NCBI GenBank assembly: GCA_012932295.1
Contig: JAAONU010000016.1
Span: 19,249,530 to 19,313,529 of the forward strand
Reading direction: 5' to 3'
DNA length: 64,000 bases
Source of the DNA: Cyclina sinensis
Lineage: Eukaryota; Mollusca; Bivalvia; Venerida; Veneridae
Shown here: positions 41,540 to 54,489 of the stretch, piece after piece
Layout of the letters: the number at the start of each line of letters is the position of its first letter
How positions within the stretch are numbered: the first letter of the stretch is position 1
Notes under the pieces: model-generated
What the model was told of the DNA's origin: nothing
What the model saw: the letters and a program-made list of their open reading frames with translations, nothing else
Database searches by the model: none
Program-made: the position numbers and the translations under genes

Positions 41540-44205
41540 ATGAACGAAGAGGATGATTTATACGAAAGTTTGCCACCGTCTACGACGATCTACACGCACA
41601 TGTTCGCGGGTGCTCTGGCAGGATGCGGGGAACACTGTGTCATGTATCCATTTGACTGTGTTAAGGTAGATAAACGCTGACGTATTGAAAATTCTTAATC
41701 CACAGGGACGAAAACGCATCTAAATATTAATGATTATTTATGGTCTCGTTTGCACATATGGTGCTATGACAGTTCTCTTCAAAGAAGCATCAGCCTTTTT
41801 GATGAATAATAATGAAATAATTATCATATTTACGTTTGCATAAGATATGTCTACAGAATCTTTATATTGAAGGTTGTAAGCATAAATCTTCTTTTACTAT
41901 GTTGACTCATCTAGGCTTGAATGTCAGACTTGTCATTACTCCTACAGCACAGTCCGATATTATACACATTTCTTAATGGAATGCCTGTTGTACTCGTTTC
42001 TCAGTGATATTTGCTAGTATATTTTTCTGTCACGTAATTCTGTACTAAGACATGTCTTACATGAGGATCTGATATAATGAAAAAGTAAATAATTTTCTTC
42101 ATCCGAGACATAAATTTGAACAACTTGCTGCTGTTTTGTTTGAAATTAATTAATTACAGAAAAAGTTCATGTATATATTTAAGGTTTAATTCATTTTGTT
42201 CAAAATTAATGGGCATTCGTTACCGTTCTTGGCAAAATGTGATAGCTGGGATAACAACATCTTTTCAGTTTTCTGTTTTAGTAACAAGACAGACTGAGAC
42301 ACTTACGTATGGAAACTTTTTATGTTATGTATATATGAAATCAGTTTACATTTAAAATATTTGTCGTCTAGGATAAGTAGTTTAAAAAAAACTACAAAAC
42401 AAACCCACTTATTTACAGAAATAAAAATTTGAAAGACTGAAAAGAAACACTGAATAGATAAGCAAAAGGCTGTTGAATGTTTTTTTGAAAAATCTTCTGT
42501 CCAACAGATAAGATGAATAGGCTGGTTTAGTAAAGGGCTTAAATTTTTTCACTGCAGTGTTCAGTCTATCCATGATATATTGTTTATCGTCTATCAGTAT
42601 ACTATATATTTATTCTTTATAAAATTATTAGTAATTATGTTTAACATTTGTTGCTTAATTTATTTGTGATTTTTTTTGGTATTGAACTTAATTTCAGACA
42701 CGAATGCAAAGCCTGGTACCAGATCCAAAAGCCAATTATAGAGGTGTAGCTGATGCTCTCGTAACCATATTTCGACATGAAGGGATCGGTAACACAGTGC
42801 GGGGAATTGGTGCCATGGTGGGTGGAGCTGGACCAGCACATGCCTTGTATTTTGCCTGCTATGAACATTTGAAGAAAAAGTTTAGTAGTGGAGAGAAATC
42901 AAACCACCTAGCTCATGGTAATTATAATATAGAAAAATAATCGTGGTAATGATAAGTATAGAAATGCAGATGATGGTAATGATAATGACAGTAAATATTG
43001 TATTTGTAACTGCACTTGTTTAAAAATTTAAGATAAAGCTGCTTTTTCATAAAATTGAGCTGCCTTGCCAGTTTGAATGAGTAAAAATCTCAAGCAAATT
43101 TGATGGTTCCAACAATGACCACAGTTATAAGGAAATGAAGTTTGACTGATTTCCTGCTCTAAAGTTACTACTACTGATTACTTTGCAATGACAGTAAGAA
43201 CTGGAAATTTGTATATTGCACATTCTGGCTCAGAGATGCTTGATTTCTGCATTTGATTTTACAGGTGCAGCAGGTTGTGTGGCGACAGTGTTACATGATC
43301 TGTTTATGAATCCTGCTGATGGTAGGTTATTTTTATAAGCTCTGCTGTTAACTTTGTAATTTGGACCCTGCTTGTGAATTACATGCCATCACGGTTATGA
43401 TGATTATACAGGTTTCAAGGAAAACTTAAACATTCAAGCAAATATAAAGAAGCTTTAACGTATGTTTCTTTTAATTTGTCATTTGCTGTGTTTATTGAGA
43501 CTGATTTATAGATATTTATCACTTCATACCTTATATATCATGATTTCATTTTCTTTTTATTTTCATATGTTCCTGTTTCTTGCTATTTGATCATCTGCTC
43601 TGGCTGTGTGAACTTCCTTACCTTTGGAAATATGCTTGGTGATTGTTTCATTAAAAGTGATAAAACAGCGTATGCAAATGTATGGTAGCCCATATCGGAC
43701 ATGTAAAGAATGTGGGATGACCATACTAAAGACTGAAGGTCCTATAGCATTCTATAGAAGCTTTACTACACAACTTAGTATGAATGTTCCTTTCCAGGCA
43801 GTTCATTTTATGACCTACGAAGTGATGCAAGACTTTTTAAACCCGTCTCGTCAGTACGATCCTCTGACTCACGGGGTCTCTGGCGCTGTAGCTGGAGCGG
43901 GTGCCGCCGTGGTAACTATGCCATTAGACGTTTGTAAAACCCTACTTAACACACAGGAGCATTGTTCAAGAACTAACAGTGTCTCTTATGTGAATGGGAT
44001 GAGAGCAGCATTCCGGACGGTGTATGACTTTCAGGGAATTAGAGGATATTACCGTGGTGTGACTGCGCGTATATTCTTTCAAATGCCAGCAACAGCTATC
44101 TCATGGTCTATATATGAGTTTTTCAAATTCTTTCTACAAACCAAAGAAGACGATAATGCCAGATACCTCAGAGTGTCATCATTGCAGGCGTCATCTTCAA
44201 AATAG
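41540..44205 (+). CDS. SLC25A28/37: Mitoferrin, mitochondrial iron carrier (SLC25A28/SLC25A37 type), 4 exons, complete
   Basis: Mitoferrins carry iron across the inner mitochondrial membrane for haem and Fe-S cluster synthesis. Coding exons are 41540-41665, 42698-42917, 43265-43321 and 43658-44205, with all phases closed, encoding 316 residues. The three mitochondrial-carrier repeats each show the PxDxxK signature or its PADVIK variant: YPFDCVK-TRMQ across exons 1 and 2, [15 protein letters not shown] across exons 3 and 4, and [14 protein letters not shown] in exon 4. Mitoferrin hallmarks are [43 protein letters not shown] and [16 protein letters not shown]. The start at 41540 has A at -3 and leads straight into the carrier fold. 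An in-frame ATG at 41468 would add 24 residues. One gene stands where vertebrates have two paralogues, so I cannot choose between SLC25A28 and SLC25A37. Confidence 0.93.
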
Positions 44206-44282
44206 AACAAAAAATAATGTTAGTAGTAGTATCAGAGGCATTCAAGTGGTTAAATAGGCATTATTAGAACTTTTTGATTATC

Positions 44283-44691
44283 CTAAAGTGACTGACTCAC
44301 AGAATTTAGCTTGATTATTTTTCTTTAAAATTAAAGAGAAGTTATGAAAACTGAAGAAAAAGAATTTGATTTTAACATGATTCTAATTCGTGCCCTTCAG
44401 GTCAGTAAAATTAGGAGCAGCAACCTCGACTGCTGAGCCACTACAGAATGTTCTTTACAAATGTCAAAATTATCAATATAAACAAAGTACCTATGCCGTG
44501 ACTATCGGGGTAAATTTTTTACTGGTAAAAACTTGAAAAACTTCATATAATTATGTGTTTCTATATCAAAAACTGAGACAGTAACTTAGTTTCGATATGT
44601 TCTTCACAGCTAAAACCATAATTTTTATACATGTATATAAACATTTTCTTTTTAATGCATAGTCGACCCATCTTTGAGTCAGTCACTTTAA
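44283..44691 (-). mobile_element. 409-bp MITE with tRNA-like insert, second copy, in the mitoferrin 3' flank
   Basis: Ends are CTAAAGTGACTGACTCACAG (44283) and GAGTCAGTCACTTTAA (44676-44691), the same termini as the copy at 6102-6522. On the minus strand, 44462-44393 reads GTAGTGGCTCAGCAGTCGAG and CTGACCTGAAGGGCACGAAT, a decayed version of the same tRNA-like segment. It lies 77 bases after the mitoferrin stop and so probably inside its 3' UTR. Confidence 0.65.
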
Positions 44692-45076
44692 TGAGCAAGT
44701 GAAAAACAATTTTCTTGAGAAAAAAAAGTTAAAGAAGATCTATATGGAAAAAGAATTATTTTTAAATTTTTATGGGGAAAAATAGATTACCTCCGTTTCT
44801 TTGAGGGAAAGCTGAAAGTACTGTGAAATTTTGTAATGGAAATTGGTGGATTCTACAAGGTCAGAAAAAATGCACATAGATGCATCAGTTGTTTTAAATT
44901 TCACTGAAAGCTGCTTAATAAAAAAAAAATAAGTATATTCTAATCAAACTGGATGATTTATATGAGCTACTAAATTGTTAAATGAAAGTAAGCTTGAAGA
45001 AAAACACCTATATGCTTTAAAAGTTTAGTAAATTTGGTTGTTGAAGAAAAGAAAAACATTGCCGTTGTTTGTCGGC

Positions 45077-48000
45077 TAGAAGACTGCTACAAGCAATGCC
45101 ATAGATCTGCGTCCTCAGTGTTCTTGGATGCTTGAAATCCGTGTCAGTAGAAGACTGCTGCATGGTATATTTATAGCACAAATGTTGCGTGCCAGAGAAG
45201 TGTAAAAGTGATCTTTATTTTTTTAAAGTGAAATCCTGTGATAAATCCTGTTAATTTTTTTGTTGAAAGTAACAATAAAGTTAGACTTTTAAAATGTTGC
45301 AAAATAGATAGTTTATGCAAATCTAAAGGATAAATTGAATCTTCAGTTTAAAAGTGAAGAAGCAGAAATGTGTGTGTTTCCTACTGGTTCGGTATGCAGT
45401 ATGCCATTGTTATTAAAATTAAAGTTAAATGCAGCATGTGTGAATATGATTGTGAAACAAGAAAAAAATGGTTCAAATTTTTACCGCAGATCTTTATATG
45501 GGTTTGAAAATGAAGAAGTAACCAGCATTTGATGACAGGCATCAAACTTTATACAACAGATGAAGATATTTGAATGTTCATCACTTAAGTCAAAATACCC
45601 AAGTCCTTTATTTTGAACAAGGAGACAACATGTTCTTTACCAAAACCATAAAGGTGCATAACTACACCAGTCACAGTGGATTTACTTATAACCATGGTTG
45701 AATAGGTCTTTCCAAGCCTAGCTATTGGAGGATTGAAGTGAAAATGTTGTGCAAATGTGATAATGTGATAGTGTTAAAAATTATGTCCCTGTGTGTTTGT
45801 TTAATTTGTGTGCTTCTGCACATGTTATTTTTTATATTGAACTTTTTAATCTGCCGTTTTGTCAGATAGAAGACTTCTACATTGCGGTAACATAAATGTT
45901 GAATTCATATATATCATTATCAATATCCTTGTGTTTATAACCAGAATAATATAATGATCCTAAATTTGTTATCGGTTGTTTATCACGCGAGATAAATTAA
46001 TATGATTTGTTCAATCTGATTATGCAAAATTGTCTTGTGCACAATTTAGACATAATATTACCAAATTATATATATATACATGTAAGCTATGTGATGATCA
46101 GAAAAAAAATGGTGAAGTAATTCAGTCCATTGAAAAAAACAAACCCTGCTGCACAGGAGTTGTAAAATCGTTAATTCACTCAGTCTGTATCAGATAATCA
46201 ATTTGATTTTAAATGAATAGGGCAAAAAGATCGGTATGGTTGAAGATGGTAGTGAAAGTACACATTCTCATTCTTAACTTGAATTTTATACTTTCCTTTA
46301 AGAAAATAGGTTCTTGTACAATTCAAGCTTTTTTGTGTTTGTTTTAATTTCTCTTTTTTTCATTCTGGAAAGTATTAATGCATTTACACTACCACGGATT
46401 AACCTACATGATTATAGTGTTAACACTGACAGATGTAAGCTAAGACAAAACTTCCATATATGTACTGGTTCCGTTCCATTATGTAAGATCTTGACCTACA
46501 TATCAGAACTGGTACTATTGATTTTATATCATAAAAGTAAATAGTGTAACTGTGTTAATAGGGTGTAATATACCTTGTTTAGATTTATGGCCACCAACCT
46601 CTTCTTACTTTTTAAAAAGAAAAGTGTTCTTAAGTTGATTTTGACTCTTAGCTTAACTGAAAAACAAATCACTATTTACTGTATGTTTCATAATGCCAAT
46701 GTTTTTACAGGGTCTTTGAATTATTTTGCATTTTTTAAATGTGTCAAGTGAAGAATATTTAGAAGTTAGCAATTTCAGTTCATTTGAAGTAAGTAAGTGT
46801 TAGTTGTTATCTGTAAAATCAGGTAAAAATTTTGATAGAAAGGTTTTGTTTTTTTTAACTCATCTTCTTGTCATATATTCACATCATTTGAATGTCATTA
46901 TTAATAAAAAATGCACCATTTTCATGGTATTTTGCAAAAAGAATATATTGTATTTACATGTAGTTACCTTGAAATTTTGGGTCTTTTTAAAGTTCTTGAT
47001 AATGTGATTCTTAGTCTGACTGAAACATTAATAATTGAAAACTATTTGTCAGATCTTAAATACATGTTAACCTAAACATTAATTAATACTGAAAATTTTC
47101 AAAAAGGAGTCACTGTCAGCTTTATTCAGTTTAAAAAGTCAGTAGCAACCAGAATTCGTCATGTATGACAGGTGGTTCTCTGAGGTCAGGAGTCAGCTCT
47201 TAATTCTCATTTCATTTAATAGATAGATTTCTTTATTTTGCCATAAGGTTGCACTCAAGTCATACACTGAACACATTGATCAGCATTTACTTATAAAAGA
47301 CAGTTTATTTACAAAGTCATGGTTAATACTGAATTAGAACAAGGGATTGTGTAGTGATAGCTAAACATTGGAGTAAAATTATAATCTTATCTGTTACACT
47401 GTAAACCTCAGATAACATTGACATTACTAGGGCAGTACAGTGTGACCATAATAAAACATAGAAACATGTTTGAATCATGTTCTAGCTTTCATTACGACAA
47501 AACATCATGTTTTACGGTAGAGAAATTTTGAATTTTGTTACACATGTTTTTTTGGCCTTATAATTTACTTGCTTATTCTGTTGAAATGGAAATGCATTTG
47601 TCTGCTTGAAAGCTTTTAATAATATTGTCTTTAGTTGTTGTCCAGAATGGTTTGTAGTAAAGAAAATACAATTAATAAATTCTTTTGTGAAGGACGAAGT
47701 TGGTAGAAATGACATTTCTCAAAATTTCTGATTACTGGTATATTTTCTCACATTTTAATAAATCACTTCAAAGGGCTGTTGAACATTGAATTTTGGATTA
47801 CTTTGTTAGCAAAGACAGTTTTCTTGTGTAAATTGTTGGAAATTTTACAATTTGAATGCTTTTAGTCAGATGAATGTGCTCTTAGAAGTTACTGCATTTT
47901 ACAGAAAGAATATTTTACTCTGAAAATGTGAACCATTTATTCAATCTGTTTTTTGATTCACATGTTTCTTTTCTTCGATTTTTATATAACCCATGTTGCA

Positions 48001-51000
48001 ATGATTTAATCAAATTAATGATTTGTTACCTCTAAAGTTATTTTTAGTGTACATTTTAGATAAATTATTTGCGAAACAGTCACAAAAAAATCATTTGCAA
48101 AGCAAAAAATATGGATCAGACAATCAGTTGCAACTATACACAAATAGGAAAAATAATGCAGGCCATTATTAGTAAAAGGGCATTATCATTGTCAGTTAAA
48201 GAAGGGAGTGGGAGATACTCTATAATGTTATTGTGTTGTCTCCTGTGTTCTAGAAAGTGATACACATGTCAAGTATATTTGCAGTTGCAAATTAAAAAAA
48301 AAAATATATATAAAAAGTAATTTTTGATTTTCACTAGTCAGTTTTTGATTGGATGTATAGAAAGAACAATAAGAGAGATAACACAGCCCATTCCAGAGGT
48401 CACGAGTCTGAGAGGAGAACAAATTTTCTTCCTTAAGTGTTATTAATAAAACCTTCATCGTAAATTTCATCGTTCGTATATCTAATGAAGTTAAAAAACT
48501 CATTTCGTGTTTTTTTTTTATGTCTTGAAGGAGTGTTTTGTTTGGTTCATTTGAAAGGGTTTTGAACATCATAATTAACATTTTGTCATCAGCATTGTTG
48601 TAATGTTATAATATAGCTTCTCATTTATCAACAAGCTTCAGCTAGACAGGTAAAGGTGCACTTGAAAAAAGGTAATTGTTTTTTGTTTTAAAGAAACCAT
48701 TAAAAAAAAGTACTAACTAAATTCTTCATTTACCATTTCTCTCTGGTCCGTTACCTATAATCGGAAGTCACTTCAGATTTCTTGTTGAGCCTGCCCTGAC
48801 TTGAATGAATATGTCTGCATGTAAGGCTATTTCACTTGTACTTTCTTTCATTGTTTATTTTTTCAAGATTAAATCCATATTTTTACTTTCAAGTATTACA
48901 AGAGATTTACATATCAAACTGTTATTGCCAAGTCCTGATGGTTAATACTGTAGGTATTTTGTGAATTACATTGACTCAACATTACATTTACTCAGCATTA
49001 TATAGGTTGTCACTAAGAAATATGTCTTGATAGCCAGATTTTCTATTTTCATCAAAAATATATGTCATTTTAACATATTTTTACCAGAAATGGTAAAATA
49101 GGTGTCATTTTCAAATAATTTCAGAATTTTTAGTTGTCACTGGCTATTTCGGTTTGTGGTAATGCCAACATAGCATTTCTTGCTAAACAGTTCTTGCTAA
49201 ATTTTAGATGGACTCAATGGTTTTTATGTTCACTGATTCAACTATCAAACGTGAATGGGTTTTTCAAGTTTATTATTCATGACATGTGACATCTGCCTAT
49301 CAAATTTATTCTGTCATAGCCAGGTTGTTAAAGATTTTGTTTTTACTGCCATTTTGGCTTTTAATAGGTGAATACAGGGTTGGTAAACTTTTATCTGCAT
49401 ATGGATGAAATCAGTGTATAGCATAATTCATCACATATTACAATGTCTGCAAACAGTATGACTTTGTGAGCTGATTCTTGAGTAAAGCTTAGTTGTTGAA
49501 TGTACACAATGATTCTTGGATTTAAAAAACTAAACTGGTACATAAATTGTCATTTATTGAAATTCGGTCAAAATATTAATTTTAAAGGTATTTCTTATGG
49601 CAGATGGTTTAGGTGGTGACTAAAAAAATTCAGGTGTCATAGTTTGTATAATTTGCTGCATTTGTTGTTTTTTTGTTGTGCACTGCAGTTTGTGATTTTT
49701 TTAAAAAGAAAATAGATGGGTTTTACAAGTAAACAGGCCATTTATTTGAATTTGCCATTTTTAGTTTTTGCTAACATTAAGAAGCAGTAAAAATTCTTTT
49801 TTACCGGTAGTTATGTAATTTTTGATATGTCAAAATGATTAAGGTGAGTAGGATTTATCAATGTGTCCCAGGTCACGTTCATAAGGTACATGCAGTTTTA
49901 TATGAAATGAAGTTTGTCAGTCTTTTTTGACTAGGTTTTCGTGAAATACAAATTGATAATTGGCTGAAAAACAGTAAAATTGCTTTTTTTAATGTGAAAA
50001 TGCAAAGAAATTTTGCATGTTTTAGTAATTTATTAGGTATGTACTGCCTGTTTACCAAGGAAGTTGTAACACTAAATGATAACATCTGATGAAAAAAAAA
50101 AAGACATTTAATGTGCAGTCTTATGATAAAAAGGGGCTTTCTGTTTACTTAACACAACTTTTTCTGAGAGACTTAAAATTAAGGCACAAGCAAATGGTAA
50201 GAGATAATATCTGGCAGGTATCTTCTATTAGTGAAGGTTATGCATCTCTCGTGTTGAAAAAATTTCATTTTGTTACCTCCCTTTAGCATTTTCTCTAATT
50301 TTTGCACACAATTATGCCCTTGAAGTCTGACTTTCGTTTTGTGTATTCCTAATGAAATTCAAAATCCCCATTTCTCTTTTTATTTTAATTTTTTGTCACA
50401 TCAGTGAATCTGTGTTGAAAAGAACAAACCCTATCATTTACAAAATTATTCACTTTGGTTAACATGCAGTTTATAAACATGATCGCTTGATAGTTGATAA
50501 CTTGAAATGTTTAAAATGCGAATTTTATGAGGAAAAAGAAAGAATGGCTTCAGTTTAACTACTTTCTTCTGCAGGCTTCGGCTATACTATGAATGGATAA
50601 TTTTATTACAGAAAATATTTCAGGGCTTAAATTGAAACGAGCTTTATATGTGTTTGAGAACTTAGTACATCCTGTTGTAAGATTGTTTTTATATCCTTTT
50701 AGGTCATAAAAAAAACCATCATATCCTGTAATAAATTTTTCGTATTATCAAATAGATGATAATCTTTTACTTAGATAACACTTGTCTAAATAACCTTGTA
50801 TAGACTACACATTGTTTTAATTTTGTTCTCATTTCTACCTTTGTAACAAGTCATTATCTGCTCAGGTAATAATTTTTTTGCTGCTCAGCTAATAATTTTT
50901 TGAGGAATACTGTCACCCCTTTGAACAAGAAATAGTACAATCCAGATTGAACGAAAGAATACATTTTCAAACATTAAGAGGTGTAAAAGATTATGAGAGA

Positions 51001-51157
51001 CATGGGTGTTTGTCTTTGATTTTTTTCCTTGAATAAAATGTTTATACATAACATTAATCAGATACATATAAAATCATGCTGTAGACTAAGGTAGTGGTTA
51101 TTTCGTTTTGAATGAAACATTTATTGTTACCTACATATGTCAGAAGAAGACTTCTAC
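45077..51157 (+). repeat. Four dispersed copies of a short palindromic motif TAGAAGACTKCTACA
   Basis: Copies are at 45077-45090, 45148-45161, 45867-45880 and 51145-51157. Each is preceded by GTCAG or GTCGG, giving a consensus near GTCAGATAGAAGACTTCTAC. TAGAAG-A-CTTCTA is self-complementary. All are on the same strand in the mitoferrin 3' flank. Function unknown. Confidence 0.55.
45274..45279 (+). terminator. Candidate mitoferrin polyadenylation signal AATAAA
   Basis: A canonical AATAAA lies about 1.07 kb after the mitoferrin stop, followed by T-rich sequence. It is the first clean signal beyond the tRNA-carrying MITE at 44283-44691. The true 3' end is unproven, and the T-rich, repeat-poor DNA to 51.3 kb could belong to a longer 3' UTR. 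Confidence 0.35.
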
Positions 51158-51430
51158 ATAATAAAACAGAAAAATACCACACATGTTGTTGTTATAGTAT
51201 TGATAGTACGTTCTTTCCTTGACCATTGTTAATCATTCTGGCAAAGAATATTGCAGTGTAACTGCAATCTACACTGTTGACTATGAGGTCTAAAATTCCT
51301 GTTAAACAAATCTGCTTGAAAGGCTCTCGCAAACTTTAGTGCAACACACTCTTACACATAAAATGGAATTCATTTATTCTTATATGAAACTGGCAAAGCT
51401 CAGAACAAAAGCAGTTGCGTTGCAGTCATT
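45280..51430. other. Long gene-free, T-rich 3' flank of mitoferrin
   Basis: Over 6 kb with no exon, no tandem array and few recognisable mobile elements, in contrast to the rest of the window. Plus-strand T richness and the repeated motif would suit a long 3' UTR or non-coding transcript. The ORF at 46314-46544 begins with TTG and not ATG, so I do not call it. Confidence 0.35.
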
Positions 51431-51529
51431 TTTAGCTCACCTGGCACAAAGTGCCAGAGTGAGCTTTTGTCATACCCCAATGTCCGGTGTGCGTCGTGAG
51501 GCGTCAACAATTTCATTCAAACAATATCT

Positions 51530-53130
51530 CCTCTGAAACCACTGGGCCAAATTCAATGGAACTTGCATGGGATGTTCCTTGCATGAAGCTCTTCCAAAGT
51601 TGTTCAAAGAATTCAATTCCATGCAGAACTCTTGTTGCCATGGCAAACAAAAGAAAAAACTTTAAAAATCTTCTTCTCAAAAACCACAAGGCCTGGAGCT
51701 TAGATATTTGGTATGAGGCATCATCTAGTGAACCACTACCAAGATTGTTCAAATTATGACCCTGGGGTCAGAACTGGCCCCACCCTGGGGTCACTTTATT
51801 TTACATAAATTTACATAGGGAAAACTTCAAAATCTTCTTGTCAGAAACCACAACACATGGCGCTTAGATATTTGGTATGCAGTATTGTCTAGTAGACCTC
51901 TACCAAATGGCCCCTGGGTCAAAACTGGTCGGCCCCAGGGGTCACATGTTTACATAGAGTTATATAGGAAAAAACTTTAAAATCTTCTTGTCAGAAACCA
52001 TAAGACCTGGAGCTTAGGTATTTGGTGTTCAGCATTATCTTGTAGACCTCTACAAAAATTGTTCAAATCATGGCCCCTGGGTCAAAATTGGTTTCGCCCA
52101 AGGGGTCACATGTTTTACATAGAGTTATATAGGAAAATCTTTAAAAATCTTCTTGTCAGAAACCACAAGGCCTGGAGCTTAGGTATTTGGTGTTCAGCAT
52201 TATCTTGTAGACCTCTACAAAGATTGTTCAAATCATGGCCACTGGGTCAAAATTGGCTTCGCCCAAGGGGTCACATGTTTTACATAGAGTTATATAGGAA
52301 AATCTTTAAAAATCTTCTTGTCAGAAACCACAAGGCCTGGAGCTGAGATATTTGGTATGAGGCATCATCTAGTGGACCTCTACAAAGATTGTGAAAATTA
52401 TGACCCTGGGGTTAGAACTGACCCCGCCCGGGGCTTACCTGATTTACAAAGAGTTACATAGGGAAAACTTTAAAAATCTTCTTGTCAGAAACCGCAAGGC
52501 ATGGAGCTTAGATATTTGGTGTTGAGCATTGTCTAGTAGACCTCTACCAAGATTGTTCAAATCATGGCCCCGGGGTCAAAACTGGCTCTGCCCAAGGGGT
52601 CAGATGTTTTACATTGAGTTGTATAGTAAATTCTTTAAAAATCTTCTTGTCAGAAACTGTGCAGCCTGGAGCTGAGATATTTGGCATGAGGCATCATCTA
52701 GTGGACCTCTACAAAGATTGTGAAAATTATGACCCTGGTCAGAACTGACCCCGGCAGGGCTTACTTGATTTACAAAGAGTTACATAGGGAAAACTTTAAG
52801 AATCTTCTTGTAAGAAACTACAAGGCATGGAGCTTAGATGTTTTGTGTTGAGCATTGTCTAGTAGACCTCTACCAAGATTGTTCAAATCATGGCCCCTGG
52901 GTCAAAATTGGCTCCGCCCAAGGGGTCACATGTTTTACATAGAGTTTTATATCAAAAAAACTTTAAAAATCTTCTTGTCAGAAACTGCAAGGCCTGGAGC
53001 TTAGATATTTGGTACGAGGCGTCATCTAATGGACCACTACCAAGATTGTTCAAATTATGACCCTGGGGTCAGAACTGGCCCTGCCCTGGGGGTCACTTGA
53101 TTTTACATAGAGTTACATAGGGAAGACTTC
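51530..53130 (+). repeat. 165-bp tandem array, about 9 units
   Basis: AATCTTCTTG recurs at 51831, 51981, 52146, 52311, 52475, 52640, 52801 and 52968, mostly 160 to 167 bases apart. Units include GGCCTGGAGCTTAGATATTT, TCTAGTAGACCTCTACCAAG, GTTCAAATCATGGCCCCTGG and ACATAGAGTTATATAGG. Two alternating subtypes (GACCCTGGGGTC and GGCCCCTGGGTC) suggest duplication of pairs. Confidence 0.8.
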
Positions 53131-53606
53131 CAAAATTTGGACCATTTGTACAGTTTTTAAAGATGATTTCAAAAAACATTTTCCTTGACCTATATTTTTG
53201 ACCTACTTTTTTTGTTTTTTAGCTACAACAGTGAAATTTAGACCATGTGCAGTTTTTCATTTCAATTTCAAAAATGTCATCGCATGACCTATATCTTTGA
53301 CCTTCTGACCTACTTTTTGTTTTTGGAGTTATGGCAATGAAATTTGGAACATGTGTACAGTTTTTTGCTCCGATTTCAAAAACGTCATAGCATGACCTAT
53401 ATTTTTGACCTACTGACCTACTTTTTTGTTTTAAAGCTACGGCAATGAAATTTGGACTGTGTGTACAGCTTTTCGTTTCGATTTCAAAAATGTCATCGCA
53501 TGACCTATATTTTTGACCTACTGACCTACTTTTTGTTTTTGGAGCTATGGCAATGAAATTTGGACCATGTGTGCAGTTTTTTGTTCCAATTTCAAAAACG
53601 TCATAG

Positions 53607-54168
53607 TGTAACATAGCTGATAAAACAGTGATTATTTTGTAGTAACGCGCCTATTTATATTCTTGGGTGTAGGAGCTTGTTATATTTTTAGATGTTGTTT
53701 CTATTATAGGAACTGCTACTAAGTTAAGCTGACGTCTTTACTGTCTGTATTTCAGGCCAGTATGACGTAAAACGTGTCTGCATTTCAGACCAGTCTGATG
53801 TAGCTACTTTGCATAGTACGGTCTTACTTAATAAGGCGATAGGGTTGCCTAATAAGCCGATTTCGCATGGTATTCTCTCTCTGACGTGGGTTGGAACGCA
53901 GTAAGCATTTCGCAACTTTCTAGGTCACTTCATCAGGCACGGGTTTCTATATAAATCGCAGTCCTTCTGTGTTCAAGAGTCGGTCACGAATACGCAGTAG
54001 AGAAACTTTTAGACTATAGAAACAACAAAGAAATAAGACATAAATTTTATTTAGAGTCATAATTTAATTTGCAAGAAACATATTGGAAATAGATAAATAA
54101 AAGTTAGAATAGACAGCGACTTGTTCAGTTATTGAAGAACCTGGGTGTTTGACTGTGACTACGTTACA
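53607..54168 (+). mobile_element. Solo LTR of an LTR retrotransposon (562 bp) with ATAG target duplication
   Basis: It starts TGTAAC and ends GTTACA (6-bp inverted termini, TG...CA) and is flanked by ATAG at 53603-53606 and 54169-54172. Inside are a TATA box (TATATAAA, 53949-53956) and, about 145 bases later, AATAAA (54096-54101), placed as expected for an R region. No internal genes, primer site or second LTR is present. It splits the 109-bp array of the host element, so it is younger. A 4-bp duplication fits a Ty3/gypsy type. Confidence 0.8.
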
Positions 54169-54489
54169 ATAGCATGTGCTATATTTTGACATACTGACCT
54201 ACTTTTTTGTTTTAAAGCTACGGCAATGAAATTTGGACTGTGTGTACAGCTTGTCGTCTCATGACCTATATTTTGACCTACTGACTTACTTTTTGTTTTT
54301 GGAGCTATGGCAATGAAATTGCATTGGTCCATTTCTGTGATATGCATCATTACATTCATAAAAATTTCTTTCATCTTTGAACACTGGTGAGCGCTTTAGG
54401 GCCATTGGCCTTCTTGTTATATAATTAGTAGCCAAAGCAATGACCTATTATTTCTATTTTTAGTCCAGCACCAAACCCTCTTAGATTTT

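Larger units (their letters stand above)
51434..54418 (+). mobile_element. Large hairpin-ended element with two internal tandem arrays, interrupted by a solo LTR
   Basis: The 5' end is a hairpin: AGCTCAC (51434) pairs with GTGAGCT (51459-51465) and GGCAC with GTGCC around an AAA loop. The 3' end has AGGGCCA/TTGGCC followed by TTCTTGTT (54411-54418). Between them is a 165-bp array (about 51530-53130) and a 109-bp array (about 53180-53606, resuming at 54169). The element is about 2.4 kb without the LTR insertion. It has no coding capacity. The pattern recalls pearl-type bivalve elements. Confidence 0.75.

Noticed and set aside
43624..43657. N-terminal extension of the last mitoferrin exon ([11 protein letters not shown])
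   Set aside because: These bases are intron; the acceptor AG at 43656-43657 restores NPADVIKQRM across the junction.
45100..45140. Iron-responsive element (CAGTGT loop) in the mitoferrin 3' flank
   Set aside because: The five bases on each side of CAGTGT (45117) do not pair, and there is no bulged C in the right place.
46314..46544. ORF with a signal-peptide-like hydrophobic start
   Set aside because: It begins with TTG, has no upstream ATG in a good context, no splice support and no recognisable domain; T-rich DNA gives such frames by chance.
52059..52346. 95-codon plus-strand ORF with internal repetition
   Set aside because: It lies inside the 165-bp tandem array and simply reads the array in one frame.
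53219..53614. 131-codon minus-strand ORF with repeated units (SCDDIFEIETKSCTH type)
   Set aside because: It is the translation of the 109-bp tandem array of a mobile element; the repetition comes from the DNA array and no protein family is recognised.
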